Below are positions 27,492 through 36,981 of a stretch of DNA of 64,000 bases, piece by piece; position 1 is the first letter of the stretch; each line of letters starts with the position of its first letter. The DNA comes from Planctomycetales bacterium (GTDB lineage: Bacteria > Planctomycetota > Planctomycetia > Isosphaerales > Isosphaeraceae). The stretch covers positions 80,803-144,802 of the forward strand of contig DAIDHX010000146.1 of NCBI GenBank assembly GCA_027451885.1, in the 5' to 3' direction. The position numbers and the translations under genes were made by a program. The notes below the pieces were generated by a model. It saw only the letters and a list, made by a program, of their open reading frames with translations. It was not told the DNA's origin and ran no database searches.

Positions 27492-28436
27492 ATGACTCCG
27501 GCGCTGGAGCAACTCGCTGAGCTGGTCAGGCAAGTCGAGGCAAAGTCGCGCGCGCGTAAGATTGAACAGGAAACGCGGCACGCGGCGGAGCAATTTCGGG
27601 CAGCGGAACAGCGCGCGCGCCAGGCCTCGGACCGCTGGCGCGCGGGCCGCGCGGCAAGCGCCCGAACGCTCGAGCAAGCGAATGCGGACGAGCAGCTTCT
27701 CAAGGAGCTTGTCCGAAAGTTGGCAGTGTATCGGGCATCGTTGGCAGCCGAGGCGAATCCGGAAGAGCTTATTTCTGCATCTCAAGTTGAAATCGACCGC
27801 ACCCGCCGCGAGGCCAAGCGCGAGATCGAGGAAGCCTGCCGCGAGCTGGAAGAGGCCAGGCGGGTGCTGCGTGCCGCGGTAGATCATTTTCGGACGCTTC
27901 GCAAGGAGCTCGATCGGCTCGAGCCGGAGTCCGCCGCTCAGTACGCCCCTGAAGATCGCCTGCTCTGGGACGCGGAAGGTCATTTCCCAGGCGGGCAGCT
28001 CCAGCTTCTGGCACACGAGGTGGAGGCTGGCTTTCACGCCTTCGGCTCGCTCTCAAAGACCGAGCAATACGCCCGGCTGAAGGTCTGGATCGGCCGCTTT
28101 CGCTGGCACCAGGCCAATCAGGAACGCGAGGGGGATGCAAGCGAGGATCAGCTCGCGTTGGCCGCGCAGATCTTCCGCCAGCTCAAGTATCTTTCGCGGC
28201 ATTACGAGCCTGGTTATATCGAGGCCTTCCGCCAGGACTTCTCAACTGACTGGACGGCGTATGTGGCCGAGGCACAGGAGCAATTTGTGATGGCGATTGA
28301 GGCACTGCGCAAGGCGCGGGAGGGGGATCCCCGCGGCCCGCGCGAGCCCGTCGCGCGGCGCACGGGCCTGGAGTCTGCACTCGATCGTCGCAACGGTACG
28401 GCTGCTCCCGCCGACGACACTCTTCATGCCCATTAA
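27492..28436 (+). CDS. Coiled-coil protein of unknown function
   Basis: A 314-residue soluble protein with no signal peptide. Residues 1-145 are Ala/Glu/Arg-rich heptads, almost certainly a long coiled coil (EQETRHAAEQFRAAEQRARQ and similar). Residues 145-275 look globular (GQLQLLAHEVEAGFHAFGS, EQYARLKVWIGRFRWH, QLKYLSRHYEPGYIEAFRQD). I recognise no family. GAAGG precedes the ATG. It is followed 119 nt later by a membrane glycosyltransferase gene on the same strand. Confidence 0.75.
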   Translation: MTPALEQLAELVRQVEAKSRARKIEQETRHAAEQFRAAEQRARQASDRWRAGRAASARTLEQANADEQLLKELVRKLAVYRASLAAEANPEELISASQVEIDRTRREAKREIEEACRELEEARRVLRAAVDHFRTLRKELDRLEPESAAQYAPEDRLLWDAEGHFPGGQLQLLAHEVEAGFHAFGSLSKTEQYARLKVWIGRFRWHQANQEREGDASEDQLALAAQIFRQLKYLSRHYEPGYIEAFRQDFSTDWTAYVAEAQEQFVMAIEALRKAREGDPRGPREPVARRTGLESALDRRNGTAAPADDTLHAH

Positions 28437-28555
28437 ACTGGCGCACTGTCTCCCCGGATGAGGTGCACTCGACCTGGGTCGGCCTCACGGCCATAATGCC
28501 TTGAGACCGGCCGGATTGGGTGGATTCAGGAATCGGCCGGCGAGGAGGCACAAGC

Positions 28556-30487
28556 ATGGAGGCCGGTTCCGGATCCGGAATCCGTCGCCCGCTTGCCCCC
28601 CGCGTGGGCGCTGCGGCTTCAAGCACCCAGCTCGTCACGCGCTTCGCCAGGGTGGAAAAGCCGCTCATTCGTCCGGCACCTCCCTCGGCGATGGTTTTCC
28701 CACTCGTTGTGCTCGTCGCGGTCTTGCCGGGGCTCGTAGCGCTCAACCTCTGGGATTTGACGCCTCCGGGTCCACTTTGGGGCTTGCGTGGTCTCGCCGT
28801 GCTCGACGGCCACATCATCGATCAAACTCCCGCCGCGGAAGCCATTCGTCCCGTGCAGGAACGAACCGCCTATCGGCTGGTGGCGTTTCGCCCGCCTCTA
28901 CCCGCCTGGTTGATCTCCCTGGGATTTCTCTCGAGCAGCGAGCGTGACCCGCTCTGCGCGGTGATCCCGTCCTATCTCGCCGGGGCGGCGGCGGTCATCC
29001 TCGTGCATTTCCAGGGCAGACTCTGGCGCGGCACGGGCCTGGGGCTGACCGCGGCACTTCTGGTGGGCTTTAATCAAGACTTGCTCCTACGAATCCAGGA
29101 AGCCACGCCTGATACTCTTGCGCTTTGCGCAGCGTCGGCCGCACTCTATTGCTACGGCCGGCATGAACGCGCTTCACTGGGGCTGGCGGGCGAAAAAGGC
29201 TGGTCGACACCCCTGGGCTGGGCGATGCTGGGCGGACTTTCGTTAGGGCTCGCGCTGCTCGCGATTGGATCCGCGGCGCTGCTCGTACTCCTGGTCATCG
29301 CCTTCCATCAATACTATCTCGCCTCGTGCCGAACCGAGCCCCACACCGGCACGCCCTCGTTTCGATCCTGGTTCTCGCTCCGCGACCGGCCCATGGCAAT
29401 CGCCGCGATTGTGGTGATCTCGCTCGCCTTCGCAGTCTCCGCTCCCTGGTTCATCACCATGGTCGTGAGACACGGCTGGGAGCCTGTTAGTCGAGGCTTC
29501 AGCCCACACGGTCTCATGGCGCGAGAACCGAAATCCCTCCTGCGCCGGCTGATCGAGCTGGCGCCTGCGATCTTACCACTGGCGTTTCTTGGCGGCTGGC
29601 GCTCGATTCGCGCAGCGGTCATTGATGAAACCGGATCGCGGGAAACGATCGGCGGCTCGCTCTGGGTTGCCTGGTTCAGCGTTGCCGCGCTTGCGCTCTC
29701 GTTCTGGAGCCAGGGTCCGACTGGATTTCTTGAGCTTTTCACACTCTCGCCACTCTGCCTGCTTGCGGCGAGCGCAGTGGCCGATCTGGTCAATCGCCGT
29801 GCACCGGTTCGCTCCTTGATCGCGCTTGTCCCCGCATCCACGGCAACCGTTGCCTGGTGGTCGAGCGCGGAGCTCAGCCACGCGGTTGAGGATGTTGCAG
29901 GCGGCCACATCGACGCCAGGGCCGCCCTCGGTCTCCATCTGGCCTTCGACCTGATTCTGGCTTCGATCTTTATTGTCTGGGCGCTCAATCGCCTCACTCG
30001 CCGGCACGATCGATATCAGCGCCTGATCCTGGCGGCATACCTGCTCGCCGTGGTTGCGATCACGATTGCCGACGGCTGTCGTGAAATCGTTTTTCGTCAT
30101 AGTGAGACCAACGAGCTCCTGGCGCTCCGTTCGATGATCCTCAGACGCGATCGCGAGTCTCCGTTCGCTCTGGTCGCGGTCTTGAGCCCAAGCAACCTCC
30201 CGGACGACGCCGATCCCGACGCCACGCCGGGTCAGCGGCCCTCTCTTGGCGGCCGATTACGCTTCGTTCTCAAGACGGCGTTGCCGCGGCTTCCCCAGCG
30301 CGATCTGGAATCGATCGAGGAGCTCGAATCGCTGCCTGAGGTCGAGCGCCTGGTGATCCTTGTGGGCGCAGAGCGGGGTCTATCTTCGGTCACGCTCGCG
30401 CGAATGGGCCTGGAATCGATTCATCCAGGGCGCTCGGGAACCCTTGAGGCATACGCCACCACCCGCGAGCGAAGACGCAGGCGTTAA
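28556..30487 (+). CDS. GT39/ArnT-like integral membrane glycosyltransferase
   Basis: Protein of 643 residues starting at the ATG at 28556, which has GAGGAGG seven nt upstream. After a cytoplasmic N-tail of about 45 residues there are roughly 10-12 membrane segments, then a soluble C-terminal tail. The first periplasmic loop contains YRLVAFRPPLPAWLISLG, the position and shape of the PPLxxWL block of PMT_2/ArnT-family GT-C enzymes. These transfer a sugar from a polyprenyl-phosphate donor onto lipid or protein outside the membrane. Donor and acceptor are unknown. Confidence 0.78.
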   Translation: MEAGSGSGIRRPLAPRVGAAASSTQLVTRFARVEKPLIRPAPPSAMVFPLVVLVAVLPGLVALNLWDLTPPGPLWGLRGLAVLDGHIIDQTPAAEAIRPVQERTAYRLVAFRPPLPAWLISLGFLSSSERDPLCAVIPSYLAGAAAVILVHFQGRLWRGTGLGLTAALLVGFNQDLLLRIQEATPDTLALCAASAALYCYGRHERASLGLAGEKGWSTPLGWAMLGGLSLGLALLAIGSAALLVLLVIAFHQYYLASCRTEPHTGTPSFRSWFSLRDRPMAIAAIVVISLAFAVSAPWFITMVVRHGWEPVSRGFSPHGLMAREPKSLLRRLIELAPAILPLAFLGGWRSIRAAVIDETGSRETIGGSLWVAWFSVAALALSFWSQGPTGFLELFTLSPLCLLAASAVADLVNRRAPVRSLIALVPASTATVAWWSSAELSHAVEDVAGGHIDARAALGLHLAFDLILASIFIVWALNRLTRRHDRYQRLILAAYLLAVVAITIADGCREIVFRHSETNELLALRSMILRRDRESPFALVAVLSPSNLPDDADPDATPGQRPSLGGRLRFVLKTALPRLPQRDLESIEELESLPEVERLVILVGAERGLSSVTLARMGLESIHPGRSGTLEAYATTRERRRRR

Positions 30488-30494
30488 TCTGAAC

Positions 30495-30522
30495 TTGCCT
30501 TGTTGCTGGATTTTGGTACACT
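30495..30522 (+). promoter_or_regulatory. Candidate promoter of the SWIM-finger gene
   Basis: TTGCCT and TACACT, four of six matches each, with a 16-nt spacer, lie in the short gap 40 nt before the ATG at 30563. Confidence 0.33.
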
Positions 30523-30562
30523 AAAAAACCGATGCGATCGCGCCTGGATAGGGAGGTCCAGC

Positions 30563-31195
30563 ATGAGGCACGGACGCGCCGGCGAGCGAGCTGCGCCAGT
30601 GGTCATTTCCTCTCACGATGCGGGCCAGGCGCAGAGCAATCGCGGTAAATCCGCCGGCCGCGTGAGCGCCGGGCGACCGATGCTCGATCGACGCGTGGTT
30701 GAGTTGGTTCAGCGCGGGTGGATGATTCTCGAGGCAGCCACGGCCGATGTGGAAGTGGCTGAGTCGCAGCCAACCCCGTCTGAGGAAATGCTCTGGTCCT
30801 GCCGGTCCACGCTGGCGGAGGCGGTACGGGCCTGGGAAGCGCTCAAGGCCGAGCTTGGGCCGCAGACCGTCAGAGCTGCTCTGGAAGCGCCGACAACCTC
30901 CGCACTTGAGCTCTCGCCCACGGGCTCTCGAGGGCGATCGGTTGCTCTGGTACTGATCGGTGGGTTCACTTACGCGGCTGTTCGTGTGCCCGGGGTTGAG
31001 CTCGCTCCCATCCAGTGGCGCATCATCCGGCTCCGCGGACATCATGAGATCGATCCGTATTACGTTTGCCGTCTCGCTGACGGCGCGATTCAGTGCGACT
31101 GCGCCGAGTGGACATATCGCATCGCAGAGACCGAGCGGCACGGCAAGGCCCACTGCAAACATTCCGCGGCGCTCGTCGAGCTGGGCTGGATTTGA
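30563..31195 (+). CDS. Small SWIM-type zinc-finger protein
   Basis: A 210-residue protein. The C-terminus carries Cys178-x-Cys180-x17-Cys198-x-His200, the SWIM zinc-finger pattern, within DGAIQCDCAEWTYR ... HCKHSAALVELG. Ahead of it are a helical segment (residues 45-110) and a beta-rich stretch ending in the PYYVCRLADG strand typical of SWIM domains. SWIM fingers mediate nucleic-acid or protein contacts; in larger proteins they sit beside SNF2 helicases, which are absent here. Start chosen for GGGAGG six nt upstream. Confidence 0.75.
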   Translation: MRHGRAGERAAPVVISSHDAGQAQSNRGKSAGRVSAGRPMLDRRVVELVQRGWMILEAATADVEVAESQPTPSEEMLWSCRSTLAEAVRAWEALKAELGPQTVRAALEAPTTSALELSPTGSRGRSVALVLIGGFTYAAVRVPGVELAPIQWRIIRLRGHHEIDPYYVCRLADGAIQCDCAEWTYRIAETERHGKAHCKHSAALVELGWI

Positions 31196-31302
31196 CCTTG
31201 AGAAGCCGAGTTTGGCAGACTAATCCCTTTCATCCCTTGTCTGCGAGGGATGAATCAAGGCGTGAGAAGGGCTCGATTCGCAAGGAAATGCTGAGAGAAC
31301 CC

Positions 31303-31866
31303 ATGATTGACTGGTCGCGCGTTTTCCATGATTCCTTGCCCTACGAAGTCTTTCTCGAGCGACATGCTTCGCCAGCGGCACGGATGCGATGGGACTCCAT
31401 CCGCGATCGCGTGCAGTTTGAGCCGGCGCAGCGTTCGTTGCTTGAGAGCTTTGGCAGGCGGATGCCGCTCGTCTGTCTCGCCGCCGGCTGGTGCGGCGAT
31501 TGCGCCCAGCAATGCCCGATCGTGGCGGCGATCGCCCGGGCGACCAGGAACGTCGATCTGCGATTTTTGGAGCAAAACGCACACCCCGCAGTCCGCGATG
31601 CGCTCTCGATCAACGGCGGCAAGCGGCTGCCTGTCTTCGTGTTTCTGAGCGAGGACTGGTACGAGGTCTCACGGTACGGCGATCGCACCCTTTCGATCTA
31701 TCGACGCATGGCGGCAGACCAGCTTGGCTCAGGGTGCCCCACCGGTCTCGTACCCCCGAGTGAGGAATGGATTCGAACAGTAACCCAGGAATGGCTCGAC
31801 GAGATTGAACGAGTGCACATTCTTTTGCGACTATCGACCCGGCTCCGCGAAAAGCACGGCGACTAA
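31303..31866 (+). CDS. Thioredoxin-family protein
   Basis: A 187-residue cytoplasmic protein. The redox motif is WCGDC in LAAGWCGDCAQQCPI, and the LPVFVFLSEDWYEVSRYGDR block contains the cis-proline segment; this matches the Thioredoxin_9 type of short thioredoxin-like protein. N-terminal residues 1-55 are helical (MIDWSRVFHDSLPYEVFLER). ATG at 31303 is chosen because GAGAG precedes it; the ATG at 31288 has AAGGA too close. Substrate unknown. Confidence 0.85.
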   Translation: MIDWSRVFHDSLPYEVFLERHASPAARMRWDSIRDRVQFEPAQRSLLESFGRRMPLVCLAAGWCGDCAQQCPIVAAIARATRNVDLRFLEQNAHPAVRDALSINGGKRLPVFVFLSEDWYEVSRYGDRTLSIYRRMAADQLGSGCPTGLVPPSEEWIRTVTQEWLDEIERVHILLRLSTRLREKHGD

Positions 31867-31893
31867 TCAGTTCCTTCATAGCGCGACTTCTCC

Positions 31894-32409
31894 ATGACCG
31901 TAACGCCACTGATTACCGAGGAGCAGATCCAGGACCGGCTGAGCCAGCTCGGGCGTCGGATCGAGGAGGATTACACCGGCAGGCCGCTCATGATTGTGGC
32001 CGTGCTCACCGGGAGCCTGGTCGCCCTTGCCGACCTGATCCGGAGGATCCAGATTCCGCACCGGGTTGGGCTCGTACAGGCCAGCAGCTACCGCGGCGCA
32101 ACGACCAGGAACACCACGCTCGTGCTCAATGAGTCGTTCGCCCCTGATGTCGTCGGCCGGGATGTTTTGCTGCTCGACGACATTCTTGATACCGGGCAAA
32201 CATTGGCGGCACTGGCCGAGCATCTCCGGGACCGAGGGGCAAGCCGGGTGCGAACGGCTGTCCTCTTGCGCAAGATCGGCCGGCAGGTTGTGCCAATCGA
32301 GCCGGACTACATTGGGTTCACCATCCCAGACGTCTTTGTGGTGGGATACGGGCTCGACTACAACGACGATTATCGGCATCTTCCGTACGTCGGTGTACTG
32401 GCGGAGTAA
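31894..32409 (+). CDS. hpt: Hypoxanthine phosphoribosyltransferase
   Basis: A 171-residue purine-salvage enzyme. The PRPP-binding loop is VLLLDDILDTGQTL, the flexible loop contains SSYRGATTRNT, and the C-terminus has PDYIGFTIPDVFVVGYGLDYN, which supplies base-binding residues. It makes IMP or GMP from hypoxanthine or guanine. It starts 27 nt after the thioredoxin gene and precedes two glycosyltransferase genes, probably in one transcript. Confidence 0.96.
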   Translation: MTVTPLITEEQIQDRLSQLGRRIEEDYTGRPLMIVAVLTGSLVALADLIRRIQIPHRVGLVQASSYRGATTRNTTLVLNESFAPDVVGRDVLLLDDILDTGQTLAALAEHLRDRGASRVRTAVLLRKIGRQVVPIEPDYIGFTIPDVFVVGYGLDYNDDYRHLPYVGVLAE

Positions 32410-32472
32410 TCCCCGGGACGGCGAGACCGAGCGGCTCTTTCCTTTGCTGAACTCTCGAACGGTCGCGGCGAA

Positions 32473-33696
32473 TTGAGTGAACGTCCTCTCAATCTGGTGC
32501 TGATCACCCGGCGATATCCGCCCCAGATCGGGGGTGCGGAAAAGGTGCTCTGCTACCTGGCACAGGCCCTTGCCGAAGCCGGCGCCCGTGTCATCGTCGT
32601 TTGCTCACGAGATCCTTTAGGTGGTGATGACGAGCTTGCTCAGCCACACTCCGATCAAAGCTCCCCCCGGCCCCAGATCGTTCGCCTGCCCACTTCATCG
32701 CTACGATTCGTGGGAACCTGGATCTACATGCGAAATCTGAGGCGCTGGCTCAGTGCGCATGAGATCGATCTAGCATATGTTTCTATGCTCAAACATGATG
32801 CCTACGTGACGATCGGCTCGGGCGCGCGCAGGGGCTTTCCGGTGGTGGTGCGCCCGGAGGGTGCGGGCGCCACGGGGGATATTGCGTGGCAGGGCTGGGG
32901 CCGATTTGGCCGCAGAATTGGCCTGCGATGCCGCGGAGCGAGCGCATTCGTCTCGATCGCGCCCCGCATCGAGGCAGAGCTTGAGCAAGCATGGCGCTCG
33001 GGGACGATGCGGCCGTCGCGGCTCGAGGAATATCGGAATCCCACACCTTCCACGCCCCGGATCGTCTCGCTTCCGAACGGCGTTCCTCTGCCCGAGATTC
33101 CCTGGCAGCCACGATCAGACTGGCGTCGCGCACCCCGCGCTGTTTTTGTGGGCCGACTCGCCGCCGAGAAGGGGCTCGATCGGCTGATCAGCGCGTGGAG
33201 CGAAGTACGAACCGAATACCCAGGCGCCCAATTGCTGTTGCTTGGCGAAGGGCCCATGCGAGCGCAGCTCGAATCCCAGGCGAGGGCCGCGGGCCTCGCC
33301 GTGGGCGCCGGGCAGGCCATTGAGATGCCAGGGGCCGTCGCGAATGTCGAGACGATTCTACGCGCGAGCGATCTTTTCGTCTTACCTTCATCGGAAGAGG
33401 CCATGAGCATCGCACTGCTGGAAGCGATGGCGCTCGCAATGCCGCTGGTCGCAACCGATATCCCTGGCAATCGCAGGCTCGTGGAACACGGCGTGCATGG
33501 CCGGCTATGCGCCTTGAATCCCCAGGCTCTCGCTGCCGCAATCCGAGAGCAGTGGACTGATTTCGCCCACGCGGTCGAGATGGGTCGAGCTGCTCGGCGA
33601 CACGTCGACGCTCACTATTCCATCCGCGCGGTAGCCCGGCAGCACCTCGAGCTTTTTCGTACATTGATCGCTGAACGGAAGCGGACCATCTCGTGA
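32473..33696 (+). CDS. GT4-family glycosyltransferase
   Basis: Protein of 407 residues. N-terminal GT-B domain opens LNLVLITRRYPPQIGGAEKV; the C-terminal Glycos_transf_1 domain shows FVGRLAAEKGLDRLI, LLLGEGPMRAQLE, and the donor-site motif SSEEAMSIALLEAMALAMP. The E-x7-E motif is present. The reading frame opens with a TTG at 32473 and has no strong Shine-Dalgarno, so the exact start is uncertain. Its stop codon overlaps the region of the next glycosyltransferase start. Likely cytoplasmic assembly of a surface glycan. Confidence 0.9.
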   Translation: MSERPLNLVLITRRYPPQIGGAEKVLCYLAQALAEAGARVIVVCSRDPLGGDDELAQPHSDQSSPRPQIVRLPTSSLRFVGTWIYMRNLRRWLSAHEIDLAYVSMLKHDAYVTIGSGARRGFPVVVRPEGAGATGDIAWQGWGRFGRRIGLRCRGASAFVSIAPRIEAELEQAWRSGTMRPSRLEEYRNPTPSTPRIVSLPNGVPLPEIPWQPRSDWRRAPRAVFVGRLAAEKGLDRLISAWSEVRTEYPGAQLLLLGEGPMRAQLESQARAAGLAVGAGQAIEMPGAVANVETILRASDLFVLPSSEEAMSIALLEAMALAMPLVATDIPGNRRLVEHGVHGRLCALNPQALAAAIREQWTDFAHAVEMGRAARRHVDAHYSIRAVARQHLELFRTLIAERKRTIS

Positions 33697-33713
33697 GTGC
33701 GGAAGGAGATCGC

Positions 33714-34823
33714 ATGCTCAAGGTTTTGCAACTGATACCCTCGCTTGACCGCTCGGGCGCGGAGAAGCAAATGGTACTGCTGGCGACGAAGCTGCCCCGC
33801 GACCGCTTCGCCGTCGAGGTTGCAACTCTGAGCCGATCTGGATCCTTTGAGGCTGAGCTCAGGTCGGCGGGCATTCCGGTCACTGCAATTAGCAAGCGAT
33901 TCAGGATCGATCCGTTCGCACTCCGACGGCTCACGCGGTTCCTGCGTGCCAATCAGTTTGACGTGGTGCAAACCTGGCTCTTCGCGGCGAGTGCCTACGG
34001 CCGCGTGGCGGCGCATCTCGCTCAAGTGCCTGTCGTGGTCGTGGCCGAAATGGCCGTCGACCTGTGGAAGGGTAATCTGGAGCGAGCAATCGATCGTCGC
34101 CTTGCGAGATGGTGTGACCGGGTTGTCGGCAACTCGAACGCAGTCGTCGACTTTTATCGGGAACTGGGCGTACCGAACGATCGACTGGCGATGATTTATT
34201 CGGGCGCGGACGATGAGCCGCCCGTGATCGACCGCACGCGCGTCCGCGCTGAGCTTGGCATCGATCTCGCCGCGCCCCTCATCTTGTTCGCAGGCCGTCT
34301 TGCCGAGCAAAAATGCGTTGGAGACCTGCTCAAGGCGCTCGACTTGCTCCATCACGTGCAACCCGACGCGCGCTCACTCATTGTGGGCGATGGTCCGCTG
34401 CGCGAGCCGCTTGAGGAAATCGCCTGCCTGTACCGGCTTGAAGATCACGTCCAGTTTCTTGGCCATCGTGACGATGTACCAGCGCTGCTCGCCGCAGCCG
34501 ATGTGCTGGTGCTGCCGAGTGCTTACGAGGGCCTGCCCAACGTGGTGCTCGAGGCGATGCGGTTCCGTAAACCGGTGGTGGCAACCGCTGCACCCGGCAC
34601 CACTGAGGTTGTTGTCGATGGTGTCACCGGGCTGCTCGTGCCTGTTGGGGATCCACCGCGGCTCACTCGTGCGCTTCGCGATGTGATACGAGACCCCGCA
34701 CTCGCCGCGCGAATGGGCGCGGCTGGCCGCGATCGCGTGGAAAATCACTTCCGAGTCGACGCAATGGTCGATCAATTTGCACAACTTTACGAGTCGATCC
34801 ACCGCTCAAAAACAGCGCGATGA
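33714..34823 (+). CDS. GT4-family glycosyltransferase
   Basis: Protein of 369 residues. LKVLQLIPSLDRSGAEKQM opens the acceptor domain; the donor domain has FAGRLAEQKCVGDLLKAL, LIVGDGPLREPLEE, FLGHRDDVPALLAAADVLVL and SAYEGLPNVVLEAMRFRKP. The ATG at 33714 has a perfect AAGGAG five nt upstream, better than the GTG at 33693 that overlaps the previous stop. Paralogous to, and probably co-transcribed with, the preceding gene; together they suggest a two-step glycan extension. Confidence 0.93.
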   Translation: MLKVLQLIPSLDRSGAEKQMVLLATKLPRDRFAVEVATLSRSGSFEAELRSAGIPVTAISKRFRIDPFALRRLTRFLRANQFDVVQTWLFAASAYGRVAAHLAQVPVVVVAEMAVDLWKGNLERAIDRRLARWCDRVVGNSNAVVDFYRELGVPNDRLAMIYSGADDEPPVIDRTRVRAELGIDLAAPLILFAGRLAEQKCVGDLLKALDLLHHVQPDARSLIVGDGPLREPLEEIACLYRLEDHVQFLGHRDDVPALLAAADVLVLPSAYEGLPNVVLEAMRFRKPVVATAAPGTTEVVVDGVTGLLVPVGDPPRLTRALRDVIRDPALAARMGAAGRDRVENHFRVDAMVDQFAQLYESIHRSKTAR

Positions 34824-34844
34824 GCTCGGGTTCGCACCGACTCC

Positions 34845-36770
34845 TCACGCCAGTTGACTCACGCGTTCGAGCGCAGGGGCATTGCGTGAATCGGAGCGCA
34901 AGGCGTCGATTGCCTGCGTATAGGCACGCGTGAGCTCGCGCCGGCTGAGAAGCCCCAGGAGCCGATCGGGGGCGCCTGGATCGACGACAGGGATCTCATC
35001 CATGTTGAGCTCGGTCATCTTGCGAAGCGTGACGTGCAAGTTGTCATCAGGGACCACCGACACCACGGGACGATAGGCCAGGTCGTCAGCCAGCACGAGC
35101 GGCCCCCATTCGGAACCCAAAAGCGCAAGACGCAGGTCGCGCAGCGTGAACACACCTGTGAGTCGACCCTCCGCGTCAACGACTGGGAACAACGTCTCCG
35201 CCGAGTTGGCCACGTATGTCACCAGGCTACGAAAGGGTGTCGAGGCTGGGATTGTGATGATCCCCTCGCTGCGCACACCGACGTCGCGCACGCGCAATTG
35301 CTCGAGCACGTTCACCACAAAGTCGCCCTGATGCGCGGGGCTGTCGATGGGCGTAGGAACCTGCTGCTCATAGATAGTCCAGCGCCTGGAGAGCGCAAGA
35401 TTCAATCCGCAGGCTAGCATGAGCGGAACGAGCAAGCTGTAAGAGCCTGTCATCTCGCTAACCATTACGATCGAGGTGAGCGGAGTTTTCGAAACCCCGG
35501 CGAAGAAGCCTCCCATCCCCACGAGCACAAACGACGCCGGGCTGATGTGCGCTGAGGGGAACAGGCCGGCCACGAATTGCCCGAACGCGCCGCCGAGCAT
35601 GCCACCGATCAAAATCGAAGGCCCAAAGACGCCGCCGCTGCCTCCTGAGCTGATTGTGAAACCCGTTGCTACAATTTTCACAAGGGCGATGAGTAACAAC
35701 ATCCCCACGCCCAGATGCGGAGTGAATTGCTGCACGCCGTCGAGTTCCAGATGCGTCGGCATCCCGATTGCACCCCACTGGACCCAGCCGTAACCCCCGG
35801 ACATCACCTGCGGACACGCGATCGCCAGGAGCCCCAGCAGCGCCCCTCCGACCGCGGGTTTCAGCCATCGGGGCAGCGGCATCGGATGGAAGAGCCAGTC
35901 GCGCATACCGTAAAACACCCGCACATAAATCAGCCCTACCACCGAACACAGAAGAGTCAAAAGCGCGTAGAGTGGTAACCGCGTGAGCCCTTGAAAAGAA
36001 AGCTCTGGGAAAATGAATACTGGGTTCGGATCACGAAACATGACAAAGGTGGAGTACGCCACGATTGAGCTCGCCAGGCATGGCAACAGAGCGGATGCCT
36101 CGGAAGCGGTTGTGGAGTAGAGCACCTCACCGGCGAAGAGTGCACCCCCGAGTGGAGCGCGAAAGATCGCACCCACACCCCCCGCGGCGCCTGCCAGCAT
36201 GAGCAGGCGGCGATCCGTGGGGGATAGCCGCAGGAGTCCTCCCAGCCATGAGCCAAACCCAGCGCCAATCTGCGCGATCGGCCCTTCCTGACCGGCGGAC
36301 CCCCCGGTTCCAATTGTGACGATCGACGCGGCCGCCTTGATCATCGGCACGCGCGATCGAATCGCACCGCCCCCTTTGTGGAAGGCCCGGATCATTGCGT
36401 CTGTGCCGTGCCCTTCCGCCTCAGGCGCCCAGGTAAAAACCAGAATCCCCGAAATCAGGCCCCCAATCGCGGGAATCAGGATCAGCAGCCACCATGGACC
36501 AGGCATCGTGATCGGCCCGGCAGCCTGTTCGCCCGTGGGTGGCATCTGGTAATGCAACAGTCCAGTCAGGACAAGTCGCTGGCATTCTTCAAGTGCAAGC
36601 GAAAACAAGACAGCACCAAGGCCCGAAATGAGACCGACGATCGGACTGCAAACGGCGACGCGCCCAAGCCGAGGCGACGACCAGAAACTGGCGAATCGAT
36701 CCAGAATCGCCCGCGAATAGGTCGCGAGCAGCCCGGGATTGGAGGACAATACTTCGGAATCTGAAGACAC
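34845..36770 (-). CDS. ClC-family chloride channel/antiporter with CBS domains
   Basis: Protein of 641 residues. Selectivity-filter motifs are GTGGSAGQEGPIAQIG (with the gating Glu after Gln), the AIFRAPLGGALFAGE helix and GGSGGVFGPS. Two CBS domains at the C-terminus (about residues 500-630: VRSEGIITIPASTPFRSLV; VLADDLAYRPVVSVVPDDN) probably bind adenine nucleotides. The gating Glu suggests H+/Cl- exchange. I start at the GTG at 36770, with AGGA upstream; the frame stays open to 37175, but that would overlap asnB head-to-head. Confidence 0.92.
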   Translation of the reverse strand: MSSDSEVLSSNPGLLATYSRAILDRFASFWSSPRLGRVAVCSPIVGLISGLGAVLFSLALEECQRLVLTGLLHYQMPPTGEQAAGPITMPGPWWLLILIPAIGGLISGILVFTWAPEAEGHGTDAMIRAFHKGGGAIRSRVPMIKAAASIVTIGTGGSAGQEGPIAQIGAGFGSWLGGLLRLSPTDRRLLMLAGAAGGVGAIFRAPLGGALFAGEVLYSTTASEASALLPCLASSIVAYSTFVMFRDPNPVFIFPELSFQGLTRLPLYALLTLLCSVVGLIYVRVFYGMRDWLFHPMPLPRWLKPAVGGALLGLLAIACPQVMSGGYGWVQWGAIGMPTHLELDGVQQFTPHLGVGMLLLIALVKIVATGFTISSGGSGGVFGPSILIGGMLGGAFGQFVAGLFPSAHISPASFVLVGMGGFFAGVSKTPLTSIVMVSEMTGSYSLLVPLMLACGLNLALSRRWTIYEQQVPTPIDSPAHQGDFVVNVLEQLRVRDVGVRSEGIITIPASTPFRSLVTYVANSAETLFPVVDAEGRLTGVFTLRDLRLALLGSEWGPLVLADDLAYRPVVSVVPDDNLHVTLRKMTELNMDEIPVVDPGAPDRLLGLLSRRELTRAYTQAIDALRSDSRNAPALERVSQLA

Positions 36771-36981
36771 GCGCAAGGATCCTGAGGACAAACGAGGAAA
36801 CTCGTGCACCAAGAACCAATGATTGCACTGGATTTTGCCCCGGACGTCTAGCCACGTGCACGTGAATGCGCTCAAGCGAGGCTCATGAGCGGGGGCTTTT
36901 CCGCGATGACTCCAGGCGCAAGAATAAATCAGAGGACCTTTGCGACAGGGTCCTTTCGCTATTCCTGGAGCGGCGGGAACG

